Source: Gammaproteobacteria bacterium
GTDB lineage: Bacteria > Pseudomonadota > Gammaproteobacteria > Steroidobacterales > Steroidobacteraceae
Length of the DNA: 47,547 nt
Assembly (NCBI GenBank): GCA_003132025.1
Contig: PKWJ01000057.1
Coordinates: 50,320 to 97,866 of the forward strand
Direction: 5' to 3'
The translations under genes were made by a program, and so were the position numbers. The notes under the pieces are model-generated. The model saw only the letters and a list, made by a program, of their open reading frames with translations. It ran no database searches and had not been told where the DNA came from. Positions 25,998 to 35,600 of this stretch are shown piece by piece (the stretch's first letter is position 1; each line of letters opens with the position of its first letter).

Positions 25998-26936
25998 ATG
26001 AACGACTCGCCTATCTATGTGGCCGGCCACAACGGGCTGGTAGGCTCCGCCATCGTGCGTCGCCTGCGCGCCGACGGCGCGAGTAATCTGCTGCTGCGCT
26101 CGAGTAAAGAACTCGATCTGCGGCGCCAGGCCGAGGTCGAGCGCTTCTTCGCCGAGCAGCGGCCGCACTATGTGTTCCTGGCGGCGGCGAAGGTCGGCGG
26201 CATCGAGGCTAATCGCAGTCGTCCGGCGCAGTTCATACGCGACAACCTGCAGATCCAGACCAACGTCATCGATGCGGCATACCGCAATGGTACCCGCAAG
26301 CTGCTATTCCTTGGCTCAAGCTGTATCTATCCCCGGTTGGCACCGCAGCCGATGCCGGAAGACAGTCTGCTCACGGGGCCGCTCGAACCCACCAACCAGT
26401 GGTACGCGATTGCAAAGATCGCCGGCCTGAAGATGTGCCAGGCCTATCGACGCGAGTTTCAGTTCGATGCCATCAGCGCCATGCCGACCAACCTGTACGG
26501 GCCCGGCGACAATTTCGACCTGCTCGAATCGCACGTTCTGCCGGCTCTGATCCGCAAATGCCACGAGGCCAAGCTGCGTCACGCCGACGCGCTCGAAGTC
26601 TGGGGCAGCGGCACCCCGCGACGCGAGTTCCTGCACGTGGATGATCTGGCCGATGCCTGCGTTTTCCTGATGCGCCAATACAGTGATGAGCCGCCGATCA
26701 ACGTCGGCTGGGGCGAGGACATCAGCATCGCGGAGCTCGCGCGCCTGATCGCCGATACGGTCGGTTTCAATGGCGAGCTGCGATTTGATCGATCGAAGCC
26801 CGACGGCACGCCGCGAAAGTTGCTCGACACCTCGCGACTGACCGCGCTGGGCTGGCAGCCTAAGATTCACCTCAAAGCCGGGCTGGCCTCCACCTATGAG
26901 TGGTTCCGCGAGCACCAGGGGCAGTCGCGGCGATAG
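25998..26936 (+). CDS. fcl: GDP-L-fucose synthase
   Basis: 312-residue extended short-chain dehydrogenase that epimerises and reduces GDP-4-keto-6-deoxymannose to GDP-L-fucose with [22 protein letters not shown] is the nucleotide-binding motif; [19 protein letters not shown], the Ser-bearing [14 protein letters not shown] and the catalytic [10 protein letters not shown] (YxxxK) follow; [14 protein letters not shown] is also conserved. It starts 12 bases after DUF1993 and may be the tail gene of the efflux operon. Its usual partner gmd (GDP-mannose dehydratase) is not in this window, which is odd because the two genes are normally adjacent. Confidence 0.95.
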   Translation: MNDSPIYVAGHNGLVGSAIVRRLRADGASNLLLRSSKELDLRRQAEVERFFAEQRPHYVFLAAAKVGGIEANRSRPAQFIRDNLQIQTNVIDAAYRNGTRKLLFLGSSCIYPRLAPQPMPEDSLLTGPLEPTNQWYAIAKIAGLKMCQAYRREFQFDAISAMPTNLYGPGDNFDLLESHVLPALIRKCHEAKLRHADALEVWGSGTPRREFLHVDDLADACVFLMRQYSDEPPINVGWGEDISIAELARLIADTVGFNGELRFDRSKPDGTPRKLLDTSRLTALGWQPKIHLKAGLASTYEWFREHQGQSRR

Positions 26937-26951
26937 CGGCCATCGCAAACT

Positions 26952-27827
26952 TCATGCCAGATAGTCCTGGATGGCTACAACGGTCTGGGCGCGGACATCG
27001 TCCGTGAATTGCCGCTTGCGTCGATTCCGCCTTCGATGGCTGGCCTTTACCTCCAGGATGGGCTTGTGGAAGTACGGCACGCCGATGTGGTACATCTGTT
27101 GATGCGGAATCTCCTTGCCGTACATTTCGAAAAATCCTCCATAGGAGAAGAATGACTTGTCGCCGCAGAGCGGCTGACGTTTTTCATGCGGCCCGAGGAT
27201 TGTCGAAATATGGGTCGCCTCCGCGAGGGCGCCAAGCGCAGCCATTAGAATATGCGCGGCCCGCACATCGCAGCAGGTCTTGGTCGCCAATTTCACGCGC
27301 TCGAAATCACGTGCGCCCTGGATGCCCGATACGATGGCGATCGTCTGGTCCGACAGGTTGAAATCCCGCCCCGACGCAAAAACAAAGATAAGACGGGAGA
27401 CCTCGTGCTCGTCCATGTAGAAAACCAGCCGTAGCTCGCCTTCACACCCCATTATGGCGATCAATTCGATCGCGACGCGGAAGGCGCGCTGCTCGATGGT
27501 TTGGCGCCAAGGCGTTGGCGACAGGCGCTGTGCTGAATCGAGGAAGGTCGCTTTGAAAGCCCGTTGAAGGCATTGAAAGTGAGACAGGAAGATGGACCTG
27601 CGGGTCTTCATCGGGAGCCGCAGCGCAACATATTTGTTCAGGTACTTGAACGCCATCCGCGGATATTGGCGGGTCAATGCTGCTGATTGCGGGTGTCGAA
27701 GTACGCGCAGCACTTGGAGCTGATGCGGCAGCCAGATCAGCACGCGCAGCGCGAGCCAGGCCCTGGGCACTACAAACTGAGTGCCTTGCTGGAGCAGGGA
27801 TGTCGAGCCGGCATCCAGGTCCACCAT
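26952..27827 (-). CDS. DUF535 (VirK/YbjX) family protein
   Basis: 291 residues resembling the VirK/YbjX family (DUF535), which in enteric bacteria is linked to envelope stress and virulence but has no known reaction. Fit: the central DQTIAIVSGIQGARDFERV, ILMAALGALAEATHISTILGP, FFSYGGFFEMYGKE and the basic C-terminal stretch KASHRRRNRRKRQFTDDV. ATG 27827 is taken as the start; an internal ATG a few dozen codons in would also keep the main domain. The base composition looks less GC-rich than its neighbours. Convergent with fcl (15 bases). Confidence 0.75.
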   Translation of the reverse strand: MVDLDAGSTSLLQQGTQFVVPRAWLALRVLIWLPHQLQVLRVLRHPQSAALTRQYPRMAFKYLNKYVALRLPMKTRRSIFLSHFQCLQRAFKATFLDSAQRLSPTPWRQTIEQRAFRVAIELIAIMGCEGELRLVFYMDEHEVSRLIFVFASGRDFNLSDQTIAIVSGIQGARDFERVKLATKTCCDVRAAHILMAALGALAEATHISTILGPHEKRQPLCGDKSFFSYGGFFEMYGKEIPHQQMYHIGVPYFHKPILEVKASHRRRNRRKRQFTDDVRAQTVVAIQDYLA

Positions 27828-27861
27828 GTATGGAGTTGGTGACTGAAATCAGGAGCGGGGT

Positions 27862-28299
27862 TTAATGGCCCTCGCCCGGTTCGAGCTTGGCATTGAGCGA
27901 AATGTCGGCGCGCAGCAGGCGTGAGACCGGGCAGTTGGCCTTGGCGTCGGCCGCAATCTGTGCGAATTTCTCCGCGCTGATCCCGGGCACCCAGGCTTCG
28001 TTCTCCAGATGCACGCCGCTGATGCTCCAGTTGCCGCCCAGCAGTTCCAGCGTTACTGTGGCTTGAGTTGCCAGGCGCTTGGGAGTGAAGCCGGCCCTGC
28101 CGAGGCTGGCCGCAAGCGCCATCGTGAAGCATCCAGCATGCGCGGCGGCGATCAGTTCTTCCGGATTGGTGCCCTGCGCGGACTCGAAGCGGGTCGCAAA
28201 GCTGTAAGGTGTGTCCTTGAGTACGCCGCTGTGGGTCGCGAGCGCGCCGTGCCCGCTCTTGAGATCATTGGACCAGATGGCGGACGCGGATCGCTTCAT
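27862..28299 (-). CDS. osmC: OsmC family peroxiredoxin
   Basis: 145 residues, the normal OsmC length, starting [20 protein letters not shown]. Both reactive cysteines are present: [13 protein letters not shown] (about residue 57) and [10 protein letters not shown] (about residue 122), so this is the canonical hydroperoxide-reducing type, unlike the OsmC-like protein at 1324-1875. It protects against organic peroxides in the cytoplasm. The gene is divergent from the Nudix gene and lies 34 bases from DUF535, possibly in one transcript with it. Confidence 0.92.
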   Translation of the reverse strand: MKRSASAIWSNDLKSGHGALATHSGVLKDTPYSFATRFESAQGTNPEELIAAAHAGCFTMALAASLGRAGFTPKRLATQATVTLELLGGNWSISGVHLENEAWVPGISAEKFAQIAADAKANCPVSRLLRADISLNAKLEPGEGH

Positions 28300-28384
28300 G
28301 TTAATGCTCCTTCAGGTCGAGCGCGGCGGTTGCTTTCGGCTTTGACTCTACTGCTACCGTCCCGGGAACGCCAAGGGTAATGGA

Positions 28385-29008
28385 ATGGATGAACCGAACT
28401 GGCTGCTGTGGGCGACCGAACTGCAGGCCATCGCGCAGACCGGCCTGACGTTTTCAAACGACCGCTACGATATTCAACGCTATCAGCGGCTGCGCGCGAT
28501 CGCAGTGGCGATGCTGGCATCGGGTTCCGGCGCGCCGCTGGAACGCATCAGTGCGCTGTTCGAACAGGACCTCGGTTATCCGACGCCCAAGGTCGACGTG
28601 CGCGGAGCCGTGTTCCGCGACGAGAGCATCCTGCTGGTGCGCGAGATCAGCGATGGCCGCTGGACGCTGCCGGGCGGGTGGGCGGACGTCAATCAATCCG
28701 CGAGGGAATGTGTCGAGCGCGAAATCCAGGAAGAATCAGGATTCCAGGCGCGGGCGATCAAGCTTGCCGCGGTTTTGGACTACCGCCGGCAGGGCCACGT
28801 CGCCACCCATCCCTATTCTATATACAAGTTGTTTTTCATCTGTGAGCTGACCGGCGGGTCGGCAAGTCCCAGCCTGGAAACCAGCGCGGTGGAGTTCTTT
28901 GCGCCGGAACAGCTGCCGGAACTATCTCTGGGTAGGGTGACGCCCGCGCAGATCGGGCGTATGTACGCCCATCGGCGCCACCCGGAGCTGATGACGGAGT
29001 TCGACTGA
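28385..29008 (+). CDS. Nudix hydrolase with N-terminal helical domain
   Basis: 207 residues. An N-terminal helical part (ELQAIAQTGLTFSNDRYDIQRYQRLRAIAVAML) of the kind found in a group of Nudix enzymes acting on nucleoside diphosphate derivatives precedes the Nudix domain (VDVRGAVFRDESILLVREISDGRWTLPGG). The Nudix box reads GWADVN-Q-SARECVE-REIQEESGF: the catalytic REIQEE is intact, but the first Glu of the box (G-x5-E) is Gln. Substrate unknown. Divergent from osmC with an 85-base gap. Confidence 0.88.
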   Translation: MDEPNWLLWATELQAIAQTGLTFSNDRYDIQRYQRLRAIAVAMLASGSGAPLERISALFEQDLGYPTPKVDVRGAVFRDESILLVREISDGRWTLPGGWADVNQSARECVEREIQEESGFQARAIKLAAVLDYRRQGHVATHPYSIYKLFFICELTGGSASPSLETSAVEFFAPEQLPELSLGRVTPAQIGRMYAHRRHPELMTEFD

Positions 29009-29026
29009 TGCGCCCGAGCGCGCGCC

Positions 29027-29833
29027 TTAAGCGGCGTGTGCCACGGCGCTGGTTCGTAGCGGCACCGGCAGCTCGTGATCGGCGTCGGTCCAGTGCCACA
29101 GCTCGAGCTCGCCGGTGCGGGTTTCGATCAACGCCGAGCAGCTATCGACCCAGTCGCCATCGTTACAGTAGAGCACACCTTCAATCTCCACCATCTCGGG
29201 GCGATGGATATGGCCACAGACGATGCCATCCAGGCCGCGGCGGCGCGCTGTATGCGCAGCGGCAGCCTCGAAGCTGCGCACGTAGTCCATCGCATTGCCC
29301 ACGCGGCTCTTGAGATAGCCGGCGAGCGACCAGTAACCGTAGCCGAAACGGTGACGCAGCGCGTTCAGTGTGCGATTCAAGCCCAGCACGACGTCGTACA
29401 GGCCCGACCCTAAGGCGGTGAGCCAGCGACTGCATTTCACGGCGCCATCGAATTCGTCGCCATGCATCACCAGCAAACGTTTTCCGCGCAGCGTTTCATG
29501 CACGTATTCGCGGTGCATCTCCAGGTTGCCGAAGCTGATGCCCCCGACCTGGCGGAATTGCTCGTCGTGATTGCCGGGTACGTAGATGACGCGCGTGCCG
29601 TGCTTGGTCTTGCCAAGGATGGTGCGCAATACGTCGCTGTGCGACTGCGGCCAATAGAAGCTGCGGCGCAGGCTCCAGATGTCGATGATGTCGCCGACCA
29701 GGATCAGCTCATCGGGCTGCACACGGCGTAGAAAATCAAGCACCAGGTCGGCGCGGCAGTCGCGCGAACCCAGGTGTATGTCGGAGATGAACGCTGTGCG
29801 TACCTGAATTGCCGGTCTAGGGCCAGACTGCAT
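29027..29833 (-). CDS. UDP-2,3-diacylglucosamine diphosphatase-like metallophosphoesterase (LpxH-like)
   Basis: 268 residues with every metallophosphoesterase signature: FISDIHLGSRDC (DxH), ILVGDIIDIW (GD), VPGNHDE, LVMHGDEFD and CGHIHRPE, binding two metals. The protein belongs with the LpxH-type UDP-2,3-diacylglucosamine hydrolases of lipid A synthesis, or with their uncharacterised homologues often found besides the true lpxH. The central part LYDVVLGLNRTLNALRHRFGYGYWSLAGYLK is typical of the latter group, so the lipid A role is not certain. ATG 29833 fits the family N-terminus. Confidence 0.82.
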   Translation of the reverse strand: MQSGPRPAIQVRTAFISDIHLGSRDCRADLVLDFLRRVQPDELILVGDIIDIWSLRRSFYWPQSHSDVLRTILGKTKHGTRVIYVPGNHDEQFRQVGGISFGNLEMHREYVHETLRGKRLLVMHGDEFDGAVKCSRWLTALGSGLYDVVLGLNRTLNALRHRFGYGYWSLAGYLKSRVGNAMDYVRSFEAAAAHTARRRGLDGIVCGHIHRPEMVEIEGVLYCNDGDWVDSCSALIETRTGELELWHWTDADHELPVPLRTSAVAHAA

Positions 29834-30179
29834 GTATAGCCTTTAGTGAATCCTGGTGCCGGGTTCACAGTCTCCGGCAGTGGAATGACAATTCCGTTGC
29901 ATTCCAGTGAATTAGCCATGAACGCTCACGGTACGTGGGAAATACAGGGCGTAAGATGCGAGAATAGCGGCGCATAGCACAATGCTACTGCTGGCGAACG
30001 CGCGCGTATTTGCGGTCGCTGGGCCGTATAGCTCACGCAATCAGGTAGTTGCCGGAGCTCGGTCCCTCATGGTCATCAAATGTCGAATAAACTAACGTAT
30101 CCGAACCGAGCGCGACTTCGATTGTCGCGCGGCGCAGCAATAACGGCCGATCTGCACAACGGCTACACAGGTTACAGCG
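29834..30179. promoter_or_regulatory. 346-base gene-free region with inverted repeat
   Basis: The gap separates the LpxH-like gene (minus) and the NmrA-like gene (plus), so it holds two promoters. The clearest structure is TGGAATG (29881-29887) and CATTCCA (29900-29906), a seven-base inverted repeat 12 bases apart; ATTCC at 29891-29895 in the spacer also pairs with GGAAT. This lies 48 to 73 bases upstream of the LpxH-like gene. I saw no coding remnant and no convincing -35/-10 pair. Confidence 0.3.
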
Positions 30180-31073
30180 ATGGAATGCGTTCTCGTCACT
30201 GGCGCCACGGGCAAGCAAGGAGGCGCTGCGGTACGCCACCTGCTTTCAGACGGCTACGAGGTGCGCATTCTGACGCGCAATCCCGGCGGCGACTCGGCGC
30301 GACGGCTGATTGCAGCGGGTGCACAGGCCGCCCAGGGCGACTACGAAGACCGAGCTTCCGTGCGGGCGGCGCTTCAGGGCGTATCCGCGGTATTCTCAGT
30401 GCAAATGCCAGGACCACACGAGCGGAACCACGCCGCTCTGTTAGTGGAAGAGGCAAAGCGTTCCGGCGTGCGGCACTACCTTCATACGTCTGCGGCGGCC
30501 GTTAGCCGGCGCACTGCCTTTCCGCGATGGGGCACTGGATATTGGTACGATGACTACTGGCGCGCGAAATGGGACAACGAGGAGAGGGTGCGCCGGGCCG
30601 GATTTGCGCAATACACGGTCCTGCGACCGGCGTTTCTGATGGAAAATTTTCTGCCGCCGGCGGTGGCGCGCATGTTTCCCGACTTGCGGCACGGCGAACT
30701 TGCTACCGTGATGCGCCGCGACACCGTTGTCGATCTTGTCAGCGCCGAGGACGTCGGCGCATTTGCGACGGCAGCGTTGCGGGCGCCGGAGCGGTTCTCC
30801 GGCCAAAGCATCGATCTCGCGGCGACGGCAGCCAGTGTTGGCCAGATCGGCGAGACACTATCGATGGCGCTCGGCAGGGAGATTCGGGTGGTCGAGTTGA
30901 GCCCAGCTCAAGCTGTTGCGCGCGGACAAAGCCGCGGATGGGTGCGAGGCCAGGAATGGACCAATGAAGTTGGGTACCAGGTGGACATCGAGTCCGCGAC
31001 GCAGCATGGCGTGCCCCTGACGTCCCTGGCTGCTTGGGCCGCTACGCACCGCAATCGATTCGTATTTGATTGA
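30180..31073 (+). CDS. NmrA family NAD(P)-binding protein
   Basis: 297 residues. CVLVTGATGKQGGAAVRHLLSDGYEVRILTR is the N-terminal Rossmann motif (GxxGxxG), followed by GAQAAQGDYEDRASVRAALQGVSAVF and a YxxxK-poor core (YWYDDYWRAKWDNEERVRRAGFAQYTVLRPAFLMEN), the pattern of NmrA-like and atypical short-chain dehydrogenases. NmrA proteins bind NAD(P) and often act as redox sensors rather than as enzymes. No operon partner; convergent with the minus-strand efflux operon 55 bases away. Confidence 0.85.
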   Translation: MECVLVTGATGKQGGAAVRHLLSDGYEVRILTRNPGGDSARRLIAAGAQAAQGDYEDRASVRAALQGVSAVFSVQMPGPHERNHAALLVEEAKRSGVRHYLHTSAAAVSRRTAFPRWGTGYWYDDYWRAKWDNEERVRRAGFAQYTVLRPAFLMENFLPPAVARMFPDLRHGELATVMRRDTVVDLVSAEDVGAFATAALRAPERFSGQSIDLAATAASVGQIGETLSMALGREIRVVELSPAQAVARGQSRGWVRGQEWTNEVGYQVDIESATQHGVPLTSLAAWAATHRNRFVFD

Positions 31074-31128
31074 AGACCACTAGCCGGCGCCTGTGGGCTC
31101 GCGGCCAGGCCCTTCCCAGTCACGAGAC

Positions 31129-32649
31129 TCAAAGAGGCGTCGCCGGCGCACTACCCCCGAGGGCTTGGTATAAGGCTGCTGTGTCGGCGTAGCGGTTCGT
31201 CAGCGCCTGGGCGCGCCCAATGATCGCCTGCTGGTAGGTTTGTTGTGCGTTCAGCAGCGCGAGGTAGCCGACCGCCCCCAGATTAACCTGCTGGCGCGCA
31301 ATGTTCAGACTCTCGAGCGACGCGCTGTACGCATGATCCTCGGCCTGCACTTCGTCCTGGTCGGCCGCGAGCGCGCGCAACGAATCGGCGACATTTTGAA
31401 ATGCGGTGAGCACGGCAGCCCGGTACTGCGCTCCCGCCGCGTCGAGTCCAGCGCGCGCAGCACGCTCGCGATGATAGAGCGTACCGCCGGCGAACAACGT
31501 TTGCGTCAGACTGGCGCCGGCCGACCAGAATTCCGTGGCACTGGTGAACAGAGAGCTGATACTGGTGGAGGCATTGCCGATCGCGCCGGTCAACGTGATC
31601 TGAGGCAGCATGTTGGCTATAGAGACGCCGACCTCTGCGGTTGCGGCATGCAGTTGCGCCTCAGCGGCGCGCACATCCGGCCGACGCTCGACCAGCTGCG
31701 CCGGCACGCCGACCGGAATCGTCATGGGCAGCCTCAGCTGATTCAGTTTGATTTCACTGACCGGTGCTTCGCTCGGCAACTGACCCGTGAGGGCTGCGAG
31801 CATATCGTGTTGCTGATCGAGACTTTTCTGAAATGGCGGCAGGGTAGATTCGACTTGCGCCAGCGCAGCCTCCTGTGCCAGTACGTCGGCTTCTGCGACC
31901 GCGCCCAGCTCCAGCTCGCGTCGCATGACCGACAATGACTCGCGCTCAAGAGCAATGACCTGCTGCGTCGCCTCGATCTGGGCGCGCAGGCCGGCTTCCT
32001 GGATCGCGGTGCTGACGACGTTGGCGGCTAGGGTTATGTAGGCGGCGTCGTACTCGAAACGGCTCGCATCGGCTTGTGCCTGTAACGATTCAACCTGCCG
32101 CCGATTGCCCCCGAGCAGATCCGGCACGTACGACACGGTGAGCTGCGGCGTATAGAGATTGAAGGTAGCGACGCCGGAGGTCAGCGTCGGCGCCAGCACC
32201 TGCACCGCATTTCGATTCTTGCTCGCTGAGAGCGAGGCCTGCACCGTCGGGAAGTAGGCGCCGCGCTGCGCGGCCACGTACTCGTTCGCCTGACGTAGCG
32301 AGGCTTCCGCCGCCTGAACCGTTGGATTGGCGTGCAAGGCCTTGTCAACCAGCGCATCGAGTTCGCTCGAGCCGAATCCTTTCCACCAATCGGCTGGAGA
32401 GTTCTGTCCGACGACGAATTGTTGCGCGGGGCGATCGATGCCCGCGGGCTCGTCAGGCGTCACGGAAGCTGCGGGTGCCGCCGGTAGCGGCTGCGCGGTA
32501 TAGCGATCGGTAGCGGGGTTGGCCGGATGGTGGAAATTGGGTCCGACCGCGCAATCGCTCAGCGCCAGGACCGTCAGACATGCGAGGCGGTGGCGCAGAC
32601 TACGTCGACCGGGCCCTGGCCACCGCAGGCGGCGTGTTGCGGTGCGCAT
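31129..32649 (-). CDS. heavy-metal RND efflux outer-membrane factor (NodT/CzcC-like)
   Basis: 506 residues. A signal-like N-terminus ends LALSDCAVGPNFHHPANP; LSDC is a less usual lipobox, but CAVGPNF is the standard opening of NodT-type lipoprotein channels. The repeated halves appear as NPTVQAAEASLRQANEYVAAQRGAYFPTVQASLSASKNRN and VERRPDVRAAEAQLHAATAEVGVSIANMLPQITLTGAIG. It is the outer duct of the efflux pump in the same operon and overlaps the pump gene by one base (TAATG type), so the operon order is adaptor, pump, duct. A paralogue with a different partner is at 17600-19021. Confidence 0.92.
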   Translation of the reverse strand: MRTATRRLRWPGPGRRSLRHRLACLTVLALSDCAVGPNFHHPANPATDRYTAQPLPAAPAASVTPDEPAGIDRPAQQFVVGQNSPADWWKGFGSSELDALVDKALHANPTVQAAEASLRQANEYVAAQRGAYFPTVQASLSASKNRNAVQVLAPTLTSGVATFNLYTPQLTVSYVPDLLGGNRRQVESLQAQADASRFEYDAAYITLAANVVSTAIQEAGLRAQIEATQQVIALERESLSVMRRELELGAVAEADVLAQEAALAQVESTLPPFQKSLDQQHDMLAALTGQLPSEAPVSEIKLNQLRLPMTIPVGVPAQLVERRPDVRAAEAQLHAATAEVGVSIANMLPQITLTGAIGNASTSISSLFTSATEFWSAGASLTQTLFAGGTLYHRERAARAGLDAAGAQYRAAVLTAFQNVADSLRALAADQDEVQAEDHAYSASLESLNIARQQVNLGAVGYLALLNAQQTYQQAIIGRAQALTNRYADTAALYQALGGSAPATPL

Positions 32650-35600
32650 TACAGAACCTCCGGTGCGAAGTCGCGCGAGTCGTCGAACACGACCGGCACG
32701 CGCCTTGAGAACTTGTCGATCAGTACGGGCAGCACGAGGAGGATCATGACCGGCGCAAACAGCATGCCGCCGACCACGACCAGTGCGAGCGGCTTTTGCA
32801 CCTGCGAACCGATGCCGGTGGACAAGGCGGCTGGAATCAGCCCGACGCAGGCGACGATGCAGGTCATCGTGACCGGGCGCAGCTGAGTACTGCAGGTGGC
32901 GCGGATCGCGGCGTCACGACTTACCCCGCTGCCGAGACTGAGATTGTAATACGAGATCACCAGTATGCCGTCCATCGCGGCGATACCGAACAGTGCCACG
33001 AAACCGATGGCTGCCGAAACGCTGAAAGGTGTACCGGTCAGAAACAAGGCGAAGATGCCGCCGACCATGGCCATCGGAATCACGCTCGCGGCGAGCAGCA
33101 CGTCGCTGAGAAGGCCGAAATTCAGGAACAGCAGCACGCAGATCAGCAGGATCGCGATCGGCACGACAATCTCCAGACGTCCCAATGCGTCCTGCAGATT
33201 ACCGAACTCGCCGACCCATTCGAGTCGATATCCGCCCGGAAGAACCACTTTCTCATCGACTTTGCGCTGGGCCTCCAGCACCGCCGTCCCCAGATCGCGC
33301 CCGCGGACGCTGAATTTTATCGGAACGTAGCGCTCCTGCTGCTCGCGGTAGATGAACGATGCGCCGGTGGCGAGTCCGACATCGGCGACGTCGGCGAGGG
33401 TCAGCGAGACCGTGCCGGTGCCGGAAGGATTCGGGACGGCAATGGGAATGCGCTTGATCGCATCCAGGCTTTGGCGGTACCGCGCGGCCAGCCGGACAAT
33501 AATCGGAAAATGCCGGTCGCTGCCTGGCTCGTAGAGATCGCCCGGAGTCTGCCCACCGATCGCGGTCTGCACCACCGCGTTGACGTCGCCCGGCGCGAGG
33601 CCGTAACGAGCCGCGCGTGTACGGTCAACATCGATGCGAATCGTGGGCTGGCCGAGCGATTGCAGCACGGCAAGGTCGGTAATGCCAGGCACGTCCGCCA
33701 TCACTTTGGCAATCTCATTGGCCGTGTGCTCGAGCGTCTCAAGATCATTGCCAAAGATCTTGACCGAGTTCTCCCCCTTGACTCCCGAGGCGGCCTCCTC
33801 GACGTTGTCTTCGATGTACTGCGAGAAATTGAATTCGACGCCTGGAAACTGCTGGGTGAGCGCCTTCGTCATCTGATCGGTCAGCTGCTCTTTCGTCACC
33901 CCTTTGGGCCACGAACCGAACGGCTTCAGGGGCACGAAGAATTCGGCATTGAAGAAACCGGTTGCGTCGGTGCCGTCATCGGGGCGACCATGCTGGGAGA
34001 CGACCGTCACCACTTCCGGAAACGAGCCGATCAGTCGGCGCATTGCGTTGACATAGCCATTGCCTTCCTCCAAGGAGATGGAGGCAGGCATGGTCGCACG
34101 GATCCAGAAGTTGCCTTCTTCAAGCTTGGGCAGGAATTCCAGTCCAAGCGTACGCATCGCCAGCACGGCGAGCAGAAATATCAATCCGGCACCGCCGAGT
34201 GTCACGATGCGATTGGTCAGGGCGAACTCGATCGCCGGCCGGTAGATCCCTCGCAGGAAGCGTATCAGGCGGGTCTCGACCTCGTCGATCTTGCCCGTCA
34301 GCAGCAGGCCGCTGAGTGCCGGGGCGACGGTGAACGTGGCGATCAGGCCGCCGGCAATCGCGTAGCCGTAAGTCTTGGCCATCGGACCAAATATATGACC
34401 CTCGATGCCGGACAGGGTGAACAGCGGTACGAAGCCGGCAATGATGATCGCGGCCGCAAAGAAGATCGAACGGCTGACCTCGGCGGCGGCCATGGCGATC
34501 ACGCCATATTTGCCTCGAAAACCGCTCGGCACGCGCACGTGATCGAGTATCGACACCCCGGTGCCTGTTTGCGAGGCCGCCCCGGCCAGGTGCCGGAAGA
34601 TGTTCTCCACCATGATCACCGTGGCATCGACGATCAGTCCAAAATCGATTGCGCCGACGGACAGCAGATTGGCCGACTCGCCGCGGATCACCATCAGGCC
34701 GATCGCAAACGACAGCGCAAACGGAATGGTCATGCCAACGATGATGGCGGTGCGCAGATTACCGAGGAACATCCATTGCAGGATGAAGATCAGCAGCATA
34801 CCGAGGATCATGTTGTGCAGCACGGTATGCGTGGTGATCGAGATCAGATCGCTGCGGTCGTAGATGCGATCGATATGTACGCCCGGCGGCAAGACGCCGG
34901 AGCTGTTTATCCTGCTGACCTCAGCTTCGACCCGTTTGATGGTCGGAATGCTCTCCGCGCCGCGCCGCATCAGCACAATGCCCTGGACGATATCATCGTC
35001 GGCGTCGTTGCCGGCGATGCCCAGTCGCGGCAAGTGCTCGACGCTCACGTTTGCCACGTCGCTGATGTAAATCGGCGCGCCGCTGTTATTTGCAATGATG
35101 GTGCGCCTTATCGCATCCATCGAGCTGATGAGGCCGACGCCGCGCACCACCACGGATTGCGGGCCGATGTTTACCGTTTGGCCGCCGACATTGATATTTG
35201 CATTCGACAGTGCCTGCAATACCTGCGGTATCGACAGGCCGTAGGTAACCAGCTGATGCTGGTCGACCGTCACCTCGTAGGTCTTGGTCTTGCCACCCCA
35301 GCCGGTGACGTCAATGACGCCAGGCACGGCCTTGAATCGCCGTTCGAGGATCCAATCCTCGATGGTCTTCAGATCGGTCACGGAATAATTCGGTGGGCCG
35401 ACTACACGATAGCGAAAGATCTCGCCTATCGGGCTGGTAGGTGAGACCTGCGGCTGCGCATTGTTCGGCAAGGCGGACAGTTGCGACAGACGGTTGATGA
35501 CCCATTGCTCCGCCTGCTGATAGGTAAAATCGTAAGTGAATTGGACTTTCACATCCGACAGGCCGAACAGCGAAATAGTGCGAATCGCCTGAACATTCGG

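Noticed and set aside
32796-35444. A very long open frame (882 codons) opposite the heavy-metal pump gene
   Set aside because: It has a protein rich in His, Asp, Arg and Gln with no domain pattern, and lies fully antisense to a clear CzcA gene. GC-rich codon usage keeps such frames open. The same goes for 13459-15102, 17540-19003 and 20889-23066.
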